This document shows positions 44,828 to 52,617 of a stretch of DNA of 64,000 nucleotides, piece after piece. The notes beneath the pieces are model-generated. The model had not been told where the DNA came from. It ran no database searches and was given only the letters and a program-made list of their open reading frames with translations. Position 1 is the first letter of the stretch, and every line of letters begins with the position of its first letter. Origin of the DNA: Bradyrhizobium sp. sGM-13 (GTDB lineage: Bacteria; Pseudomonadota; Alphaproteobacteria; Rhizobiales; Xanthobacteraceae); contig NZ_JAGWDK010000016.1 of assembly GCF_018398875.1 (NCBI RefSeq), forward strand, positions 91,001 through 155,000, written 5' to 3'. Made by a program: the position numbers and the translations under genes.

Positions 44828-45610
44828 GTGGATCTTGGGATCAAAGGCCGCCGTGCCATTGTCTGCGCATCGAGCAAGGGCTTGGGCCGCGCCTGCGCCA
44901 TGGCGCTGGCCAATGAGGGCGTGCACGTCACGTTGACCGCGCGCGGCGCGGAGGCGCTAAAGAAGGCGGCCGACGATATCCGCAAGGCCAGCCCCGGCGT
45001 CACGGTAACCGAGATTGTCGGCGACATCACGACGTCCGCCGGCCGCGAAGCCGTGCTGAAGGCCTGTCCCGAACCGGACATCCTGATCAACAATGCCGGC
45101 GGCCCGCCGCCCGGCGATTTCCGCAACTGGACCCGCGACGACTGGATCAAGGCGATCGACGCCAACATGCTGACGCCGATCGAACTGATCAAGGCGACGG
45201 TGGACGGCATGATGGCGCGGAAATTTGGCCGCATCGTCAATATCACCTCGGCGGCGGTGAAGGCGCCGATCGACATATTGGGGCTTTCCAACGGCGCGCG
45301 TGCCGGGCTCACCGGCTTCATCGCGGGACTGTCGCGCAAGACCGTGATCAGCAACGTCACCATCAATGCACTGCTGCCGGGACCGTTCGACACCGACCGC
45401 CTGCGTGGTGTGGGGAAAGCAGAAGCCGAGAAGCGCGGCATCCCGCCGGACCAGGTGTTTGCCGAGCGCGCCAAGCAAAACCCAGCCGGGCGGTTCGGCG
45501 ATCCGGACGAGTTCGGCTACGCCTGCGCCTTCCTGTGCGGCGCCAAGGCCGGCTTCATCACCGGCCAGAACATTTTGCTCGACGGCGGTGCATTCCCCGG
45601 CACGCTCTAG
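44828..45610 (+). CDS. SDR-family oxidoreductase with atypical active site
   Basis: 260 residues, GTG start with GGGAGAG upstream. The cofactor motif is ASSKGLGRA (TGxxxGxG type), with NNAGG and NITSAAV (active Ser). The canonical YxxxK is replaced by SNGAR in LGLSNGARAGLTGF, so the catalytic Tyr is missing although Arg may replace Lys. The C-terminus is the usual TGQNILLDGG. A subset of bacterial SDRs shares this SNxxR pattern, so this is probably a family trait rather than damage. Substrate unknown; a ketoacyl or 2-keto compound is possible. The stop lies at the edge of an inverted repeat. Confidence 0.87.
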   Translation: MDLGIKGRRAIVCASSKGLGRACAMALANEGVHVTLTARGAEALKKAADDIRKASPGVTVTEIVGDITTSAGREAVLKACPEPDILINNAGGPPPGDFRNWTRDDWIKAIDANMLTPIELIKATVDGMMARKFGRIVNITSAAVKAPIDILGLSNGARAGLTGFIAGLSRKTVISNVTINALLPGPFDTDRLRGVGKAEAEKRGIPPDQVFAERAKQNPAGRFGDPDEFGYACAFLCGAKAGFITGQNILLDGGAFPGTL

Positions 45611-45682
45611 TGCCGCCGATTTGAAGTTCCCGTCATTCGCCGCGAGACCGATTGGGAACTTCAAATCGATAAGCGGCACTAG
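45607..45682. repeat. Inverted repeat following the SDR gene
   Basis: The arms CTAGTGCCGC + CGATTTGAAGTTCCC (45607-45631) and their reverse complement (45652-45682) pair almost perfectly, the right arm having four extra bases. The SDR stop codon is inside the left arm. It probably acts as a terminator or mRNA-stabilising hairpin; it may be a mobile palindromic element. Confidence 0.8.
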
Positions 45683-45697
45683 AACACATGAGTCTTT

Positions 45698-45773
45698 CTA
45701 GCGCCCTCTTGCTTTCCGAAGTTCGCGAAAGAATGCGCCGCGAAAGCTCACGAACTTCGGAAAGGGGCGCTAG
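45698..45773. repeat. Inverted repeat covering the ribosome site of the quinone oxidoreductase gene
   Basis: The left arm 45698-45725 (CTAGCGCCCTCTTG, CTTTCCGAAGTTCG) pairs with the right arm 45751-45773 (CGAACTTCGG, AAAGGGGCGCTAG), with a five-base bulge in the left arm. The right arm contains AAGGGG, the ribosome site of the next gene, and ends one base before its ATG. Folding would hide the ribosome site. Confidence 0.8.
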
Positions 45774-46778
45774 ATGAAAGCAGTCTGGTACGAGCGAACG
45801 GGGCCAGCACAGGAAGTGCTGACCTATGGCGAGATGCCGACGCCGGTGGCTGGCCCGGGCGAAGTTCGGGTGCGGCTGGAGGCGTCCGGCGTCAATCCCG
45901 CCGATGTCGGCCGCCGCGGCGGCGGCTACCGGCCGATGGAATATCCGCGCGTTATTCCGAACAGCGATGGCGCCGGCATCATCGATCAGGTCGGCGACGG
46001 CGTCACGCGGCTCAAGGTCGGCCAGCGGGTCTGGCTGTTCAACGGCCAGCGCAATGGCCGCGCGTTCGGCACTGCGGCTGAATATATTGCGCTCGCCGAA
46101 CACCTGGTGACGCCGCTGCCGGACGATCTGTCGTTTGCCGAAGGCGCCACGCTGGGCATTCCCGGCATGACGGCATGGTGCTGTCTTTATTGCGACGGTC
46201 CGATCGTCGGGCAGACCGTGCTCGTCACCGGCGGTGCCGGCGCGGTCGGGCACTATGCCGTGCAGCTCGCCAAATGGGGTGGTGCCAAGGTGATCGCGAC
46301 CGTCAGTTCGGCAGCCAAGGCCGAGCAGGCACGTCTCGCCGGCGCCAACCTCGTCGTCAACTACAAGACGGAGGACGTTGTTGCGAAGGCGATGGCCTTC
46401 ACCGGGCAGCGCGGCGTCGACCGCGGCGTCGATGTCGATTTCGGCGGCAATATCGCGACCACGCTGAAACTGATGGGCACCAATTCGACGATTGCGGTCT
46501 ACGCCACCAACGGCAACCGCACGCCGGTCGTACCAATGCGCGAAGTGATGGAGAAATGCATCGCGGTCCGCGCGCTCGTGCTGTTTGCGCTGCCGCTGCC
46601 GCTACTGGCGGCCGCGCAGGCCGACATCACGGAATGGCTGTCGGCAGGCCGGCGCATCCACAACCTCGCCGCGCAGTTTGCACTCTCGGACACCGCGCTG
46701 GCGCACCTTGCAGTGGAGAAAGGCGACAAGCTGGGCACCGTTATCGTGGATTGCGCTCGTCTTCTTCCCGCTGGCTGA
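45774..46778 (+). CDS. NADPH:quinone oxidoreductase, zinc-free MDR family
   Basis: 334 residues. N-terminal GroES-like domain (MKAVWYERTGPAQEVL, then VNPADVGRRGGGY), followed by the nucleotide fold VLVTGGAGAVGHYAVQLAKWGG. Zinc-ligand cysteines of alcohol dehydrogenases are absent, as in QOR. The family reduces quinones or alkenals with NADPH. The ATG follows an inverted repeat directly, with the only ribosome site inside it. The 3' end overlaps the convergent DUF3775 gene by 38 bases. Confidence 0.88.
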   Translation: MKAVWYERTGPAQEVLTYGEMPTPVAGPGEVRVRLEASGVNPADVGRRGGGYRPMEYPRVIPNSDGAGIIDQVGDGVTRLKVGQRVWLFNGQRNGRAFGTAAEYIALAEHLVTPLPDDLSFAEGATLGIPGMTAWCCLYCDGPIVGQTVLVTGGAGAVGHYAVQLAKWGGAKVIATVSSAAKAEQARLAGANLVVNYKTEDVVAKAMAFTGQRGVDRGVDVDFGGNIATTLKLMGTNSTIAVYATNGNRTPVVPMREVMEKCIAVRALVLFALPLPLLAAAQADITEWLSAGRRIHNLAAQFALSDTALAHLAVEKGDKLGTVIVDCARLLPAG

Positions 46779-47196
46779 CACCGGAGGAATCCGCCGTCGT
46801 TCGCTCCTCGTTCCAGGTAAGGCCGAACTCGTCGAGCCCCTGCGCCAGCAAATCTCCAAGCATCGGCTCGCCGAGAAGATAGCGCGCGGTGTTGCGGTCA
46901 CGCTGGTCGGCCGCTTCTGCACGTAGATCCTCCCACTCCTCGATGGTGGCGTCGCCACGCCCCAGTCGCATCAGGGCGACGAGATCGACCCTCTCGTCCT
47001 CGGAAAGCGCGTTGATGAAGCCGGTGATCTCGCGGAGGACCGGATCTTTTCCGTTGTCCTGCAGCACGTCGATCATGTCGTCATCGCCCGCATTCGACCC
47101 TGAATCCGGATCGGACTCCCCTTCCTTGACGTCGAACTGCCGGGCTTTCTCGATCAGAAAGCCGATTTTTTCGGGCGAAATCGTGAGTTCTGGCAT
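46741..47196 (-). CDS. DUF3775 protein
   Basis: 151 residues from the ATG at 47196, with GAGGAA six bases upstream. The protein starts MPELTISPEKIGFLIEKAR and has a very acidic region (DPDSGSNAGDDDMIDVLQD). The DUF3775 core follows: EITGFINALSEDERVDLVAL and GRGDATIEEWEDLRAEA. The function of this alphaproteobacterial family is unknown. No membrane or signal segment. Divergent from the MBL-fold gene with a 117-base gap; its 3' end overlaps the convergent oxidoreductase gene. Confidence 0.85.
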   Translation of the reverse strand: MPELTISPEKIGFLIEKARQFDVKEGESDPDSGSNAGDDDMIDVLQDNGKDPVLREITGFINALSEDERVDLVALMRLGRGDATIEEWEDLRAEAADQRDRNTARYLLGEPMLGDLLAQGLDEFGLTWNEERTTADSSGVSQREEDERNPR

Positions 47197-47313
47197 CGCA
47201 TGTTCCTCATACGGGCTATGCGATAACGCCGAACGCTGTCGGATGATCCATTGCACCGGCAGATGGAAACCCGCATCCTCGCCCGAACAATCAGAAACGA
47301 GAGGACGCGCCGG

Positions 47314-48165
47314 ATGCACTGGAACGTGGGTAGGGTCAGGATCACGAGAGTTGTCGAAATTGAGACTGTCGGCAGCACCCGTTTCATTCTTCCGCTCGCG
47401 ACCAACGAGAAAATCCAGAAACTGCCTTGGCTGATCCCGCAATTTGCGACCGAAGAGGGCCGGCTGAAAATGTCGATCCATTCGTTCCTGGTCGAGACTC
47501 CGTCGCGCCGGATCATCGTCGATACCGGCCTCGGCAACGACAAGCAGGGCCGCAATGTGCCGACCTGGAACAACCGAAAGCACCCATTCCTCGACATGCT
47601 GACAGCGGCGGGCTTCCCGCCCGACAGTATTGATACCGTGCTATGCACGCACCTGCATGTCGACCATGTCGGCTGGAACACGAAACTCATTGACGGCAAA
47701 TGGGTGCCGACCTTCGCCAATGCCCGATATGTGTTCGGCAGAGGCGAATACGAGCACTGGCGCGACCACAGCGATGCGCCGGATAACCGCGCCGTGTTCG
47801 ACGATTCCGTGAAGCCGATCGCCGACGCCGGCAAATCCGAGCTCGTCGCCAGCGATGCCAGATTGACGGATGAAATCACGCTGATCCCGACCCCCGGCCA
47901 CAGTCCCGGCCATATGAGCGTCCACATCAAGTCGGACGGCGAGGAAGCCCTGCTGACGGGGGACGTCGCCCATCATCCGTGCCAGATGGCGCATCTCGAC
48001 TGGTTCTCGACCGCCGATTCCGATCCCCGGCAGTCGGCCGAAACCCGACGTGAACTGTTTTCGCGCTTCGCCGACACGCCGACGCTGGTGATTGGCGGGC
48101 ACTTCAGTGCCGGTCACATCAAGCGCGATGGCGATGCTTTTAGGTTCATTGCGCTGAATCGGTAG
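47314..48165 (+). CDS. Metallo-beta-lactamase-fold hydrolase (paralogue 1)
   Basis: 283 residues from the ATG at 47314 (GAGAGGA nine bases upstream); the frame extends upstream with less support. The metal signature THLHVDHVGWN is complete (HxHxDH), with PTPGHSPGHMS and LLTGDVAHH as further ligands. This is a lactonase-like or quorum-quenching-like MBL subgroup of bacterial hydrolases. A paralogue with the same core lies at 50296-51165. The stop codon is in the left arm of a palindromic repeat. Substrate unknown. Confidence 0.87.
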   Translation: MHWNVGRVRITRVVEIETVGSTRFILPLATNEKIQKLPWLIPQFATEEGRLKMSIHSFLVETPSRRIIVDTGLGNDKQGRNVPTWNNRKHPFLDMLTAAGFPPDSIDTVLCTHLHVDHVGWNTKLIDGKWVPTFANARYVFGRGEYEHWRDHSDAPDNRAVFDDSVKPIADAGKSELVASDARLTDEITLIPTPGHSPGHMSVHIKSDGEEALLTGDVAHHPCQMAHLDWFSTADSDPRQSAETRRELFSRFADTPTLVIGGHFSAGHIKRDGDAFRFIALNR

Positions 48166-48248
48166 GGGTGGGCAAAGCGAAGCGTGCCCACCCTTCATTG
48201 CCGCTGGTGACATGGTGGGCACGGCGCAAAGCGCCTTTGCCCACCCTA
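48163..48248. repeat. Palindromic intergenic repeat, copy 2 (GTGGGCAAAG family)
   Basis: The outer arms TAGGGGTGGGCAAAG (48163-48177) and CTTTGCCCACCCTA (48235-48248) and the inner arms GTGCCCACC and GGTGGGCAC reproduce the plan of the element at 44581-44702, sharing its core segments almost base for base. It includes the TAG stop of the MBL gene. Confidence 0.85.
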
Positions 48249-48356
48249 CCCTGCGCTTTCGGCAGTTGAATTTCCTGCGCCGCTGTTCCAAGAAGCGTCT
48301 GAAGTCTTACGGAAATCCCCCGAAATCCTCAAGAAAACCCCGCAGGGAGCGATAAA

Positions 48357-49199
48357 ATGAAGCTTGTTCGTTACGGCGCCAAGGGTGCGGAAAAGCCCGG
48401 CCTGATCGATAAATCCGGCCAGTTGCGCGATCTTTCCGCCCACCTCAGGGATCTCGACGGGGATGCCTATGCGCCGGCCTCGCTGGCTAAGCTGGCGGCG
48501 CTGGATACCTCCAAGCTTCCCGCCGTCGACGGCAAGCAGCGCCTGGGCGCGCCGGTCACCGGCATCTCGAAATTCGTCGCGATCGGCCTGAATTACAGCG
48601 ACCACGCCAAGGAGACGGGATCGCCGATCCCGACCGAGCCGATCTTCTTCCTGAAGGCCAACACTGCGCTCTCTGGCCCGAACGATGCGGTCGAGAAGCC
48701 GCGCGGCTCCACCAAGCTTGACTGGGAAGTCGAGATCGCCGCCATCATCGGCACCCGCGCCAAATATGTCTCGGAGGCCGACGCGCTCAACCACATCGCC
48801 GGCTACTGCGTCTGCAACGACGTCTCCGAGCGCAATTTCCAGATCGAGCGGCTCGGTCAGTGGACCAAGGGCAAATCGCACGATACGTTCGGCCCGCTCG
48901 GCCCGTGGCTGGTCACGAAGGATGAAATCCCCGACGTGCAGAATCTGTCGATGTGGCTCGATGTCAACGGCAAGCGCTGCCAGACTGGTTCGACCTCGAC
49001 CATGATCTTCTCTATGGCGAAGTGCATTTCCTACGTCTCGCAGTTCATGACGCTGTTGCCCGGCGACATCGTCACCACCGGCACCCCACCGGGCGTCGGC
49101 CTCGGCATGAAGCCGCCGACCTTCCTCAACGTCGGCGACGTCGTCACCCTCGGCATCGAAGGGCTCGGCGAGCAGCGCCAGGAAATCATCGCGGCCTAG
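48357..49199 (+). CDS. Fumarylacetoacetate hydrolase (FAH) family protein
   Basis: 280 residues. An N-terminal FAH-like lead (MKLVRYGAKGAEKPGLID) precedes the catalytic domain: GLNYSDHAKETG, PIFFLKANTALSGPND, and the metal ligands in DWEVEIAAIIG plus NDVSERN. The C-terminal part has TGTPPGVGLG. The family cleaves C-C bonds of 3-oxo or fumarylpyruvate-type acids, or dehydrates sugar acids. GGGAG lies seven bases upstream. A catabolic role with neighbouring GST, MBL and hydratase genes is plausible but not specific. Confidence 0.92.
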   Translation: MKLVRYGAKGAEKPGLIDKSGQLRDLSAHLRDLDGDAYAPASLAKLAALDTSKLPAVDGKQRLGAPVTGISKFVAIGLNYSDHAKETGSPIPTEPIFFLKANTALSGPNDAVEKPRGSTKLDWEVEIAAIIGTRAKYVSEADALNHIAGYCVCNDVSERNFQIERLGQWTKGKSHDTFGPLGPWLVTKDEIPDVQNLSMWLDVNGKRCQTGSTSTMIFSMAKCISYVSQFMTLLPGDIVTTGTPPGVGLGMKPPTFLNVGDVVTLGIEGLGEQRQEIIAA

Positions 49200-49204
49200 A
49201 CGTC

Positions 49205-49298
49205 ATACCCCGCGAATGCGGGGTATCCAGTACGCCGCGGCACTGGTGAGTAAACCGAACGGCCGCAGCGTACTGGATCATCCGCTTTCGCGGATGAT
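49205..49298. repeat. Three-stem palindromic element
   Basis: Hairpin 1 is ATACCCCGC-GAAT-GCGGGGTAT (49205-49226). A central pair ATCCAGTACGC / GCGTACTGGAT (49225-49235, 49268-49278) encloses ~30 bases. Hairpin 3 is ATCATCCGC-TTTC-GCGGATGAT (49277-49298). All stems are perfect. It starts six bases after the FAH gene stop. It looks like a repeated bradyrhizobial intergenic element; other copies would lie outside the window. Confidence 0.8.
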
Positions 49299-49357
49299 GA
49301 TATCGAGTGGTCGTCATCGCCGGACAAAACAAGAAGAAGCCTCCGAGGAACTCCCGC

Positions 49358-49972
49358 ATGAAACTCACCTTCTCTCCCGCCTCGCCGTTCGCCCGACAAG
49401 TCCGCATCGCCGCGATCGAGACCGGCCTGATCGATCGAATCGAATTCACTCCGGCGACGGTTGCTCCGGGCCAACCCAATGAAGAGTATTCGAAGATCAC
49501 GCCGCTGAAGAAACTGCCGGTGCTGATCCTCGACAATGGCGACGTCATTCTCGATTCCTACGTCATCGTCGAATATCTCGACGAGCTCGCCGGCGGCGGA
49601 AAGCTGATCCCCGCATCCGGGCCTGAGCGGTGGAAGGTGAAGAGCGACCATTCCCTGCTGCAGGGCATGCTCGATTCCATGCTGCTGTGCCGCTACGAAA
49701 AGATGGTGAGGCCGGAAGGGCTGCGCTGGGACGCCTGGCACGACGACCATTGGAATCGTGCGTGGGCCGGCATGGCGCGGTTCGAGAACAAGCCCGACGT
49801 GCTGTCCGGTCCGTTCAACGTTGCGCAGATCGGACTGGTTTGCGTGCTCGGTTATGCCGATTTCCGCTTTGCCGATTGCGGCTGGCGCAAAGCCTATCCG
49901 AAGCTCGATGCTTTCCATCAGAGGATGATGGAACGGCCGTCGGTGAAAATCTCGGTGCCACCACCGGCGTAA
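49358..49972 (+). CDS. Glutathione S-transferase family protein
   Basis: 204 residues from the ATG at 49358, with GAGGAA seven bases upstream. The thioredoxin-fold N-terminus (MKLTFSPASPFARQVRIAA) carries the conserved LPVLILDNGDVILDSYVIVEYLD stretch in two parts (cis-Pro and the ES-like D-S motif that binds the gamma-glutamyl group). The helical C-terminal domain has FNVAQIGLVCVLGYADFR. Conjugates or isomerises substrates with glutathione. Part of a row of closely spaced plus-strand genes from FAH to hydratase. Confidence 0.9.
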   Translation: MKLTFSPASPFARQVRIAAIETGLIDRIEFTPATVAPGQPNEEYSKITPLKKLPVLILDNGDVILDSYVIVEYLDELAGGGKLIPASGPERWKVKSDHSLLQGMLDSMLLCRYEKMVRPEGLRWDAWHDDHWNRAWAGMARFENKPDVLSGPFNVAQIGLVCVLGYADFRFADCGWRKAYPKLDAFHQRMMERPSVKISVPPPA

Positions 49973-49993
49973 CCAAACAACGGAGACGGCAGC

Positions 49994-50299
49994 ATGCGCG
50001 AGGTTGGCAGAAAATTGCGGCACCTCGGCTTCGCTGCCGTTTTCGCGCTCGCCGCATCCGGCGCATCCGCCCAGCTACAGGAATTCTCAACCGACCAGCG
50101 CAACCTCGCCTGCGGCAGCCCAACCGCGACTGGCGACGGTTGGCTGACTGCTGGCGACCGGCAAATCGTTTCGGTCAAATGGATCGAGCAATCAGTCACG
50201 CCGCGTTTTCGGGCGATCGGTTATTTCGGCGACCTGCCAACTTCATTATTTCTTACATCCCGGACAACAACGCACGACAATTCAGCAGGAAAACCATGA
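49994..50299 (+). CDS. Short secreted protein, unknown, possibly truncated
   Basis: 101 residues. GGAGA lies eight bases upstream. A signal peptide (LRHLGFAAVFALAASGASAQ) leads into ~75 residues without recognisable fold. The end (TSRTTTHDNSAGKP) has low protein-like character, and the stop overlaps the next ATG. It may be the N-terminal remnant of a longer secreted enzyme whose rest was lost. Confidence that a gene starts here is fair; that it is intact is low. Confidence 0.45.
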   Translation: MREVGRKLRHLGFAAVFALAASGASAQLQEFSTDQRNLACGSPTATGDGWLTAGDRQIVSVKWIEQSVTPRFRAIGYFGDLPTSLFLTSRTTTHDNSAGKP

Positions 50300-51165
50300 G
50301 CCTGAAACTCACCGTCGGCGATCTCACCATTCACCGTATCATCGAGCAGGAAACCACCTTCCTGCCGGCTTTGGAGATGCTGCCGGGGTTGACGCCGGAG
50401 GTTCTGGCGGAGCACCGCCCGTGGATGCAGAGGAGCGGCGCGCTCGACGACAGAGATGTGCTGATCCTCTGCTTCCAGTCGTATGTCGTGAAGACCCCGC
50501 ACCACACCATCCTGATCGATAGCTGCATCGGCAACGACAAGCCGCGGCCGCAGCGTCCGAAGTGGAACATGAAAACGGATGGTACCTATATGCGCGGTCT
50601 CGCAGCGGCCGGTTTCTCCGTCGAAGACATCGACTACGTCATGTGCACGCATCTGCATGTCGACCATGTCGGCTGGAACACGCGGCTCGACAATGGCCGC
50701 TGGGTGCCGACATTCCCGAAAGCGCGCTACGTGTTCGACAAGACCGAATTCGACTACTGGACCGAGACGCACGCGAAAACGCCGGTGCCGCCGTTTGGCG
50801 ACAGCGTGCTGCCGGTCGTCGAGGCGAAACAGGCCGAAATCGTCCGCAGCGATTTTGCGATCGGCGATCACACCCGCATCCTGCCGACCCCGGGCCATAC
50901 GCCCGGCCATGTCGCCTTCACCTTCGGCCGCGGGAAGGATGATGCCGTGTTCTCGGGCGACCTGATACATTCGCCGCTGCAGACGCGCTATCCGGAATTA
51001 TCCATGAAGTTCGACGTCGACCAGACACAAGCGGCGAAAACGCGGCGCGACTTCCTGGAGCGCTACTGCGACACCGATACGCTGTGCTGCACCGCGCATT
51101 TCCAGTCGCCGTCGGTCGGGAAGATCCGGCGCGTGGGCAATGGATTCTCCTGCGAGGCGATATGA
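50296..51165 (+). CDS. Metallo-beta-lactamase-fold hydrolase (paralogue 2)
   Basis: 289 residues from the ATG at 50296 (AGGA six bases upstream); the same frame is open far upstream but belongs to no gene. Metal signature CTHLHVDHVGWNT is identical to paralogue 1, with PTPGHTPGHVAF and VFSGDLIHSP. The N-terminal segment between residues 10 and 60 is longer and different, so substrates may differ. The ATG overlaps the stop of the short secreted protein, and its stop overlaps the start of the broken hydratase, so these genes were one operon. Confidence 0.88.
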   Translation: MSLKLTVGDLTIHRIIEQETTFLPALEMLPGLTPEVLAEHRPWMQRSGALDDRDVLILCFQSYVVKTPHHTILIDSCIGNDKPRPQRPKWNMKTDGTYMRGLAAAGFSVEDIDYVMCTHLHVDHVGWNTRLDNGRWVPTFPKARYVFDKTEFDYWTETHAKTPVPPFGDSVLPVVEAKQAEIVRSDFAIGDHTRILPTPGHTPGHVAFTFGRGKDDAVFSGDLIHSPLQTRYPELSMKFDVDQTQAAKTRRDFLERYCDTDTLCCTAHFQSPSVGKIRRVGNGFSCEAI

Positions 51166-51963
51166 GTTCGAACCCATCCGCTTTCGATACGCTTTCGATC
51201 GAACCGGTCGACGAGTAAGTGACGATCATCCGTCTCAATCGGCCGCATGCCTCCAACGCGCTCAACACCCAGACGGGCCGCGATCTCGTGCGCTATTTCG
51301 AGGAGGTCGCTCGATTCCAGGAGCCTGCGCTGCATCGTGCTGACCGGCGCCGGTGACAAGGCGTTCTGCGCCGGCGGCGATTTGAAGGAACGGCGCGGCA
51401 TGACGGACGAGGCCTGGACGCGCCAGCACGTCATTTTCGAGCGGATGGTGCGGGCGCTGATCGACTGCCCCGTCCCGATCATCGGCGCCATCAACGGCGC
51501 GGCCTATGGCGGCGGCTGCGAGATCGCAGGCTGTTGCGATTTCCTCTACGCCGCGGAGAGCGCGCGCTTCGCGCTGACCGAGGTGACGCTCGGCATCATG
51601 CCGGGTGGCGGCGGCACGCAGACGCTACCGCGCGCCGTCGGCGAGCGTCGCGCCAAGGAGCTGATCCTGACTGGCAAGCCGTTTACCTCAGCGGAAGCAC
51701 GTGACTGGGGTTTTGTGAACGAAGTCTTTCCGCTGTCCGAACTATTGCCGGCGGCGCTGGCGACCGCATCAAAGATCGCCCGCAACGCGCCGATCTCCGT
51801 CCGGCAGGCAAAGCTCTCGATCCATCGCGGCCTGCAATTATCCCTGCGGGACGGCCTCGCGCTCGAGATCGAGGCCTATAACCGCATGGTGCCGACGGAA
51901 GATCGCCGCGAGGGCGTGCTGGCCTTCAATGAGAAGCGAACGCCCAATTTCAAGGGCCGGTGA
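51162..51963 (+). pseudogene. Enoyl-CoA hydratase/isomerase, disrupted by TAA and a frameshift
   Basis: The ATG at 51162 overlaps the MBL stop. After 18 codons (ending EPVDE) a TAA at 51216-51218 interrupts. The same frame then reads VTIIRLNRPHASNALNTQ, the crotonase N-terminus. Near 51310-51325 the frame shifts by one, and the rest (SLRCIVLTGAGDKAFCAGGD, NGAAYGGGCEIAG, GIMPGGGGTQ) is intact to 51963. So two lesions lie within the first 55 codons of a ~260-residue gene. An ATG at 51247 in the final frame could give an N-truncated product with a foreign first 27 residues; activity is doubtful because strand 1 is lost. Confidence 0.85.
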
Positions 51964-52034
51964 ACGCATAGCGTTGTCGAGCGAAGTGGGGACCGGTTCG
52001 CGTGAAGAAAACGCGTCAAAACAAGAGTCTAGAG

Positions 52035-52063
52035 CTTCGGTTCTGATTCAATCAGAACCGAAG
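52035..52063. terminator. Perfect 14-bp inverted repeat between convergent genes
   Basis: CTTCGGTTCTGATT and AATCAGAACCGAAG flank a single central C. It lies between the hydratase pseudogene end and the minus-strand Ogt stop at 52066. No clear T-tract follows on either side, so it may be a repeat-family element rather than a classic terminator. The preceding 51966-52020 (GGTTCGCGTGAAGAAAACGC) looks like another part of the same repeat. Confidence 0.55.
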
Positions 52064-52065
52064 AT

Positions 52066-52617
52066 CTAATCGAACAGGCTCGGCGTGTGGTTCACCGCCG
52101 CGCCTTCGATCGCCAGCATCTTGAGCTTCGTCACCACCCCGCCATTGGCGGAGAAGCCGCCAGGCTTGTTGCCTGCCGCGAGCACCCGGTGACATGGCAC
52201 CACGATCGGACAGGGGTTGCGCCCGAGCGCCTGACCGACGTCGCGCGACAACTCCACGCCGCCCAGCTTCTTGGCGATATCGCCATAGGTCATGGTCTTG
52301 CCCGGCGGTATCGTACGCGCGATGTCGTAGACGCCGCGATTGAATTCGGGGACGCCGTCGAGATCGAGCACGACGTCGGCGAGATCCTTCGGCTTGCCTT
52401 CGAGCAGTTCGAAGATGCCGTCGATCGCGGCCTGCACCTTTGCGGGCGGCGTCTCGATCAGCTCGCCATGGCGCTGCTGCAGGCGGGTGCGGGTCTTCTT
52501 CTCGTCGCCCATCGGCAATTGCACCGAGGTAATGCCGCGCTCGCCCCAGACGATGCCGCAACGGCCGATCGCGGTGTCGAATATCGCAAAATGGTGCCCG
52601 GTCATGACTGGCTCCAT
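52066..52617 (-). CDS. ogt: Methylated-DNA-protein cysteine methyltransferase
   Basis: 183 residues from the ATG at 52617; an ATG at 52605 with GGAG at six bases is equally possible. The acceptor Cys is C142 in IVVPCHRV, followed by GGFSANGG. The helix-turn-helix region reads KTMTYGDIAKKLGG. It removes alkyl groups from O6-alkylguanine by self-alkylation. There is no fused Ada regulator domain. A stand-alone minus-strand gene convergent with the hydratase remnant. Confidence 0.93.
   Translation of the reverse strand: MEPVMTGHHFAIFDTAIGRCGIVWGERGITSVQLPMGDEKKTRTRLQQRHGELIETPPAKVQAAIDGIFELLEGKPKDLADVVLDLDGVPEFNRGVYDIARTIPPGKTMTYGDIAKKLGGVELSRDVGQALGRNPCPIVVPCHRVLAAGNKPGGFSANGGVVTKLKMLAIEGAAVNHTPSLFD

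Noticed and set aside
49630..50295. Upstream extension of the second MBL frame, which is open for another ~220 codons
   Set aside because: This stretch is out of frame with the GST and the short secreted protein genes, and MBL homology starts only after the ATG at 50296, which has its own ribosome site.
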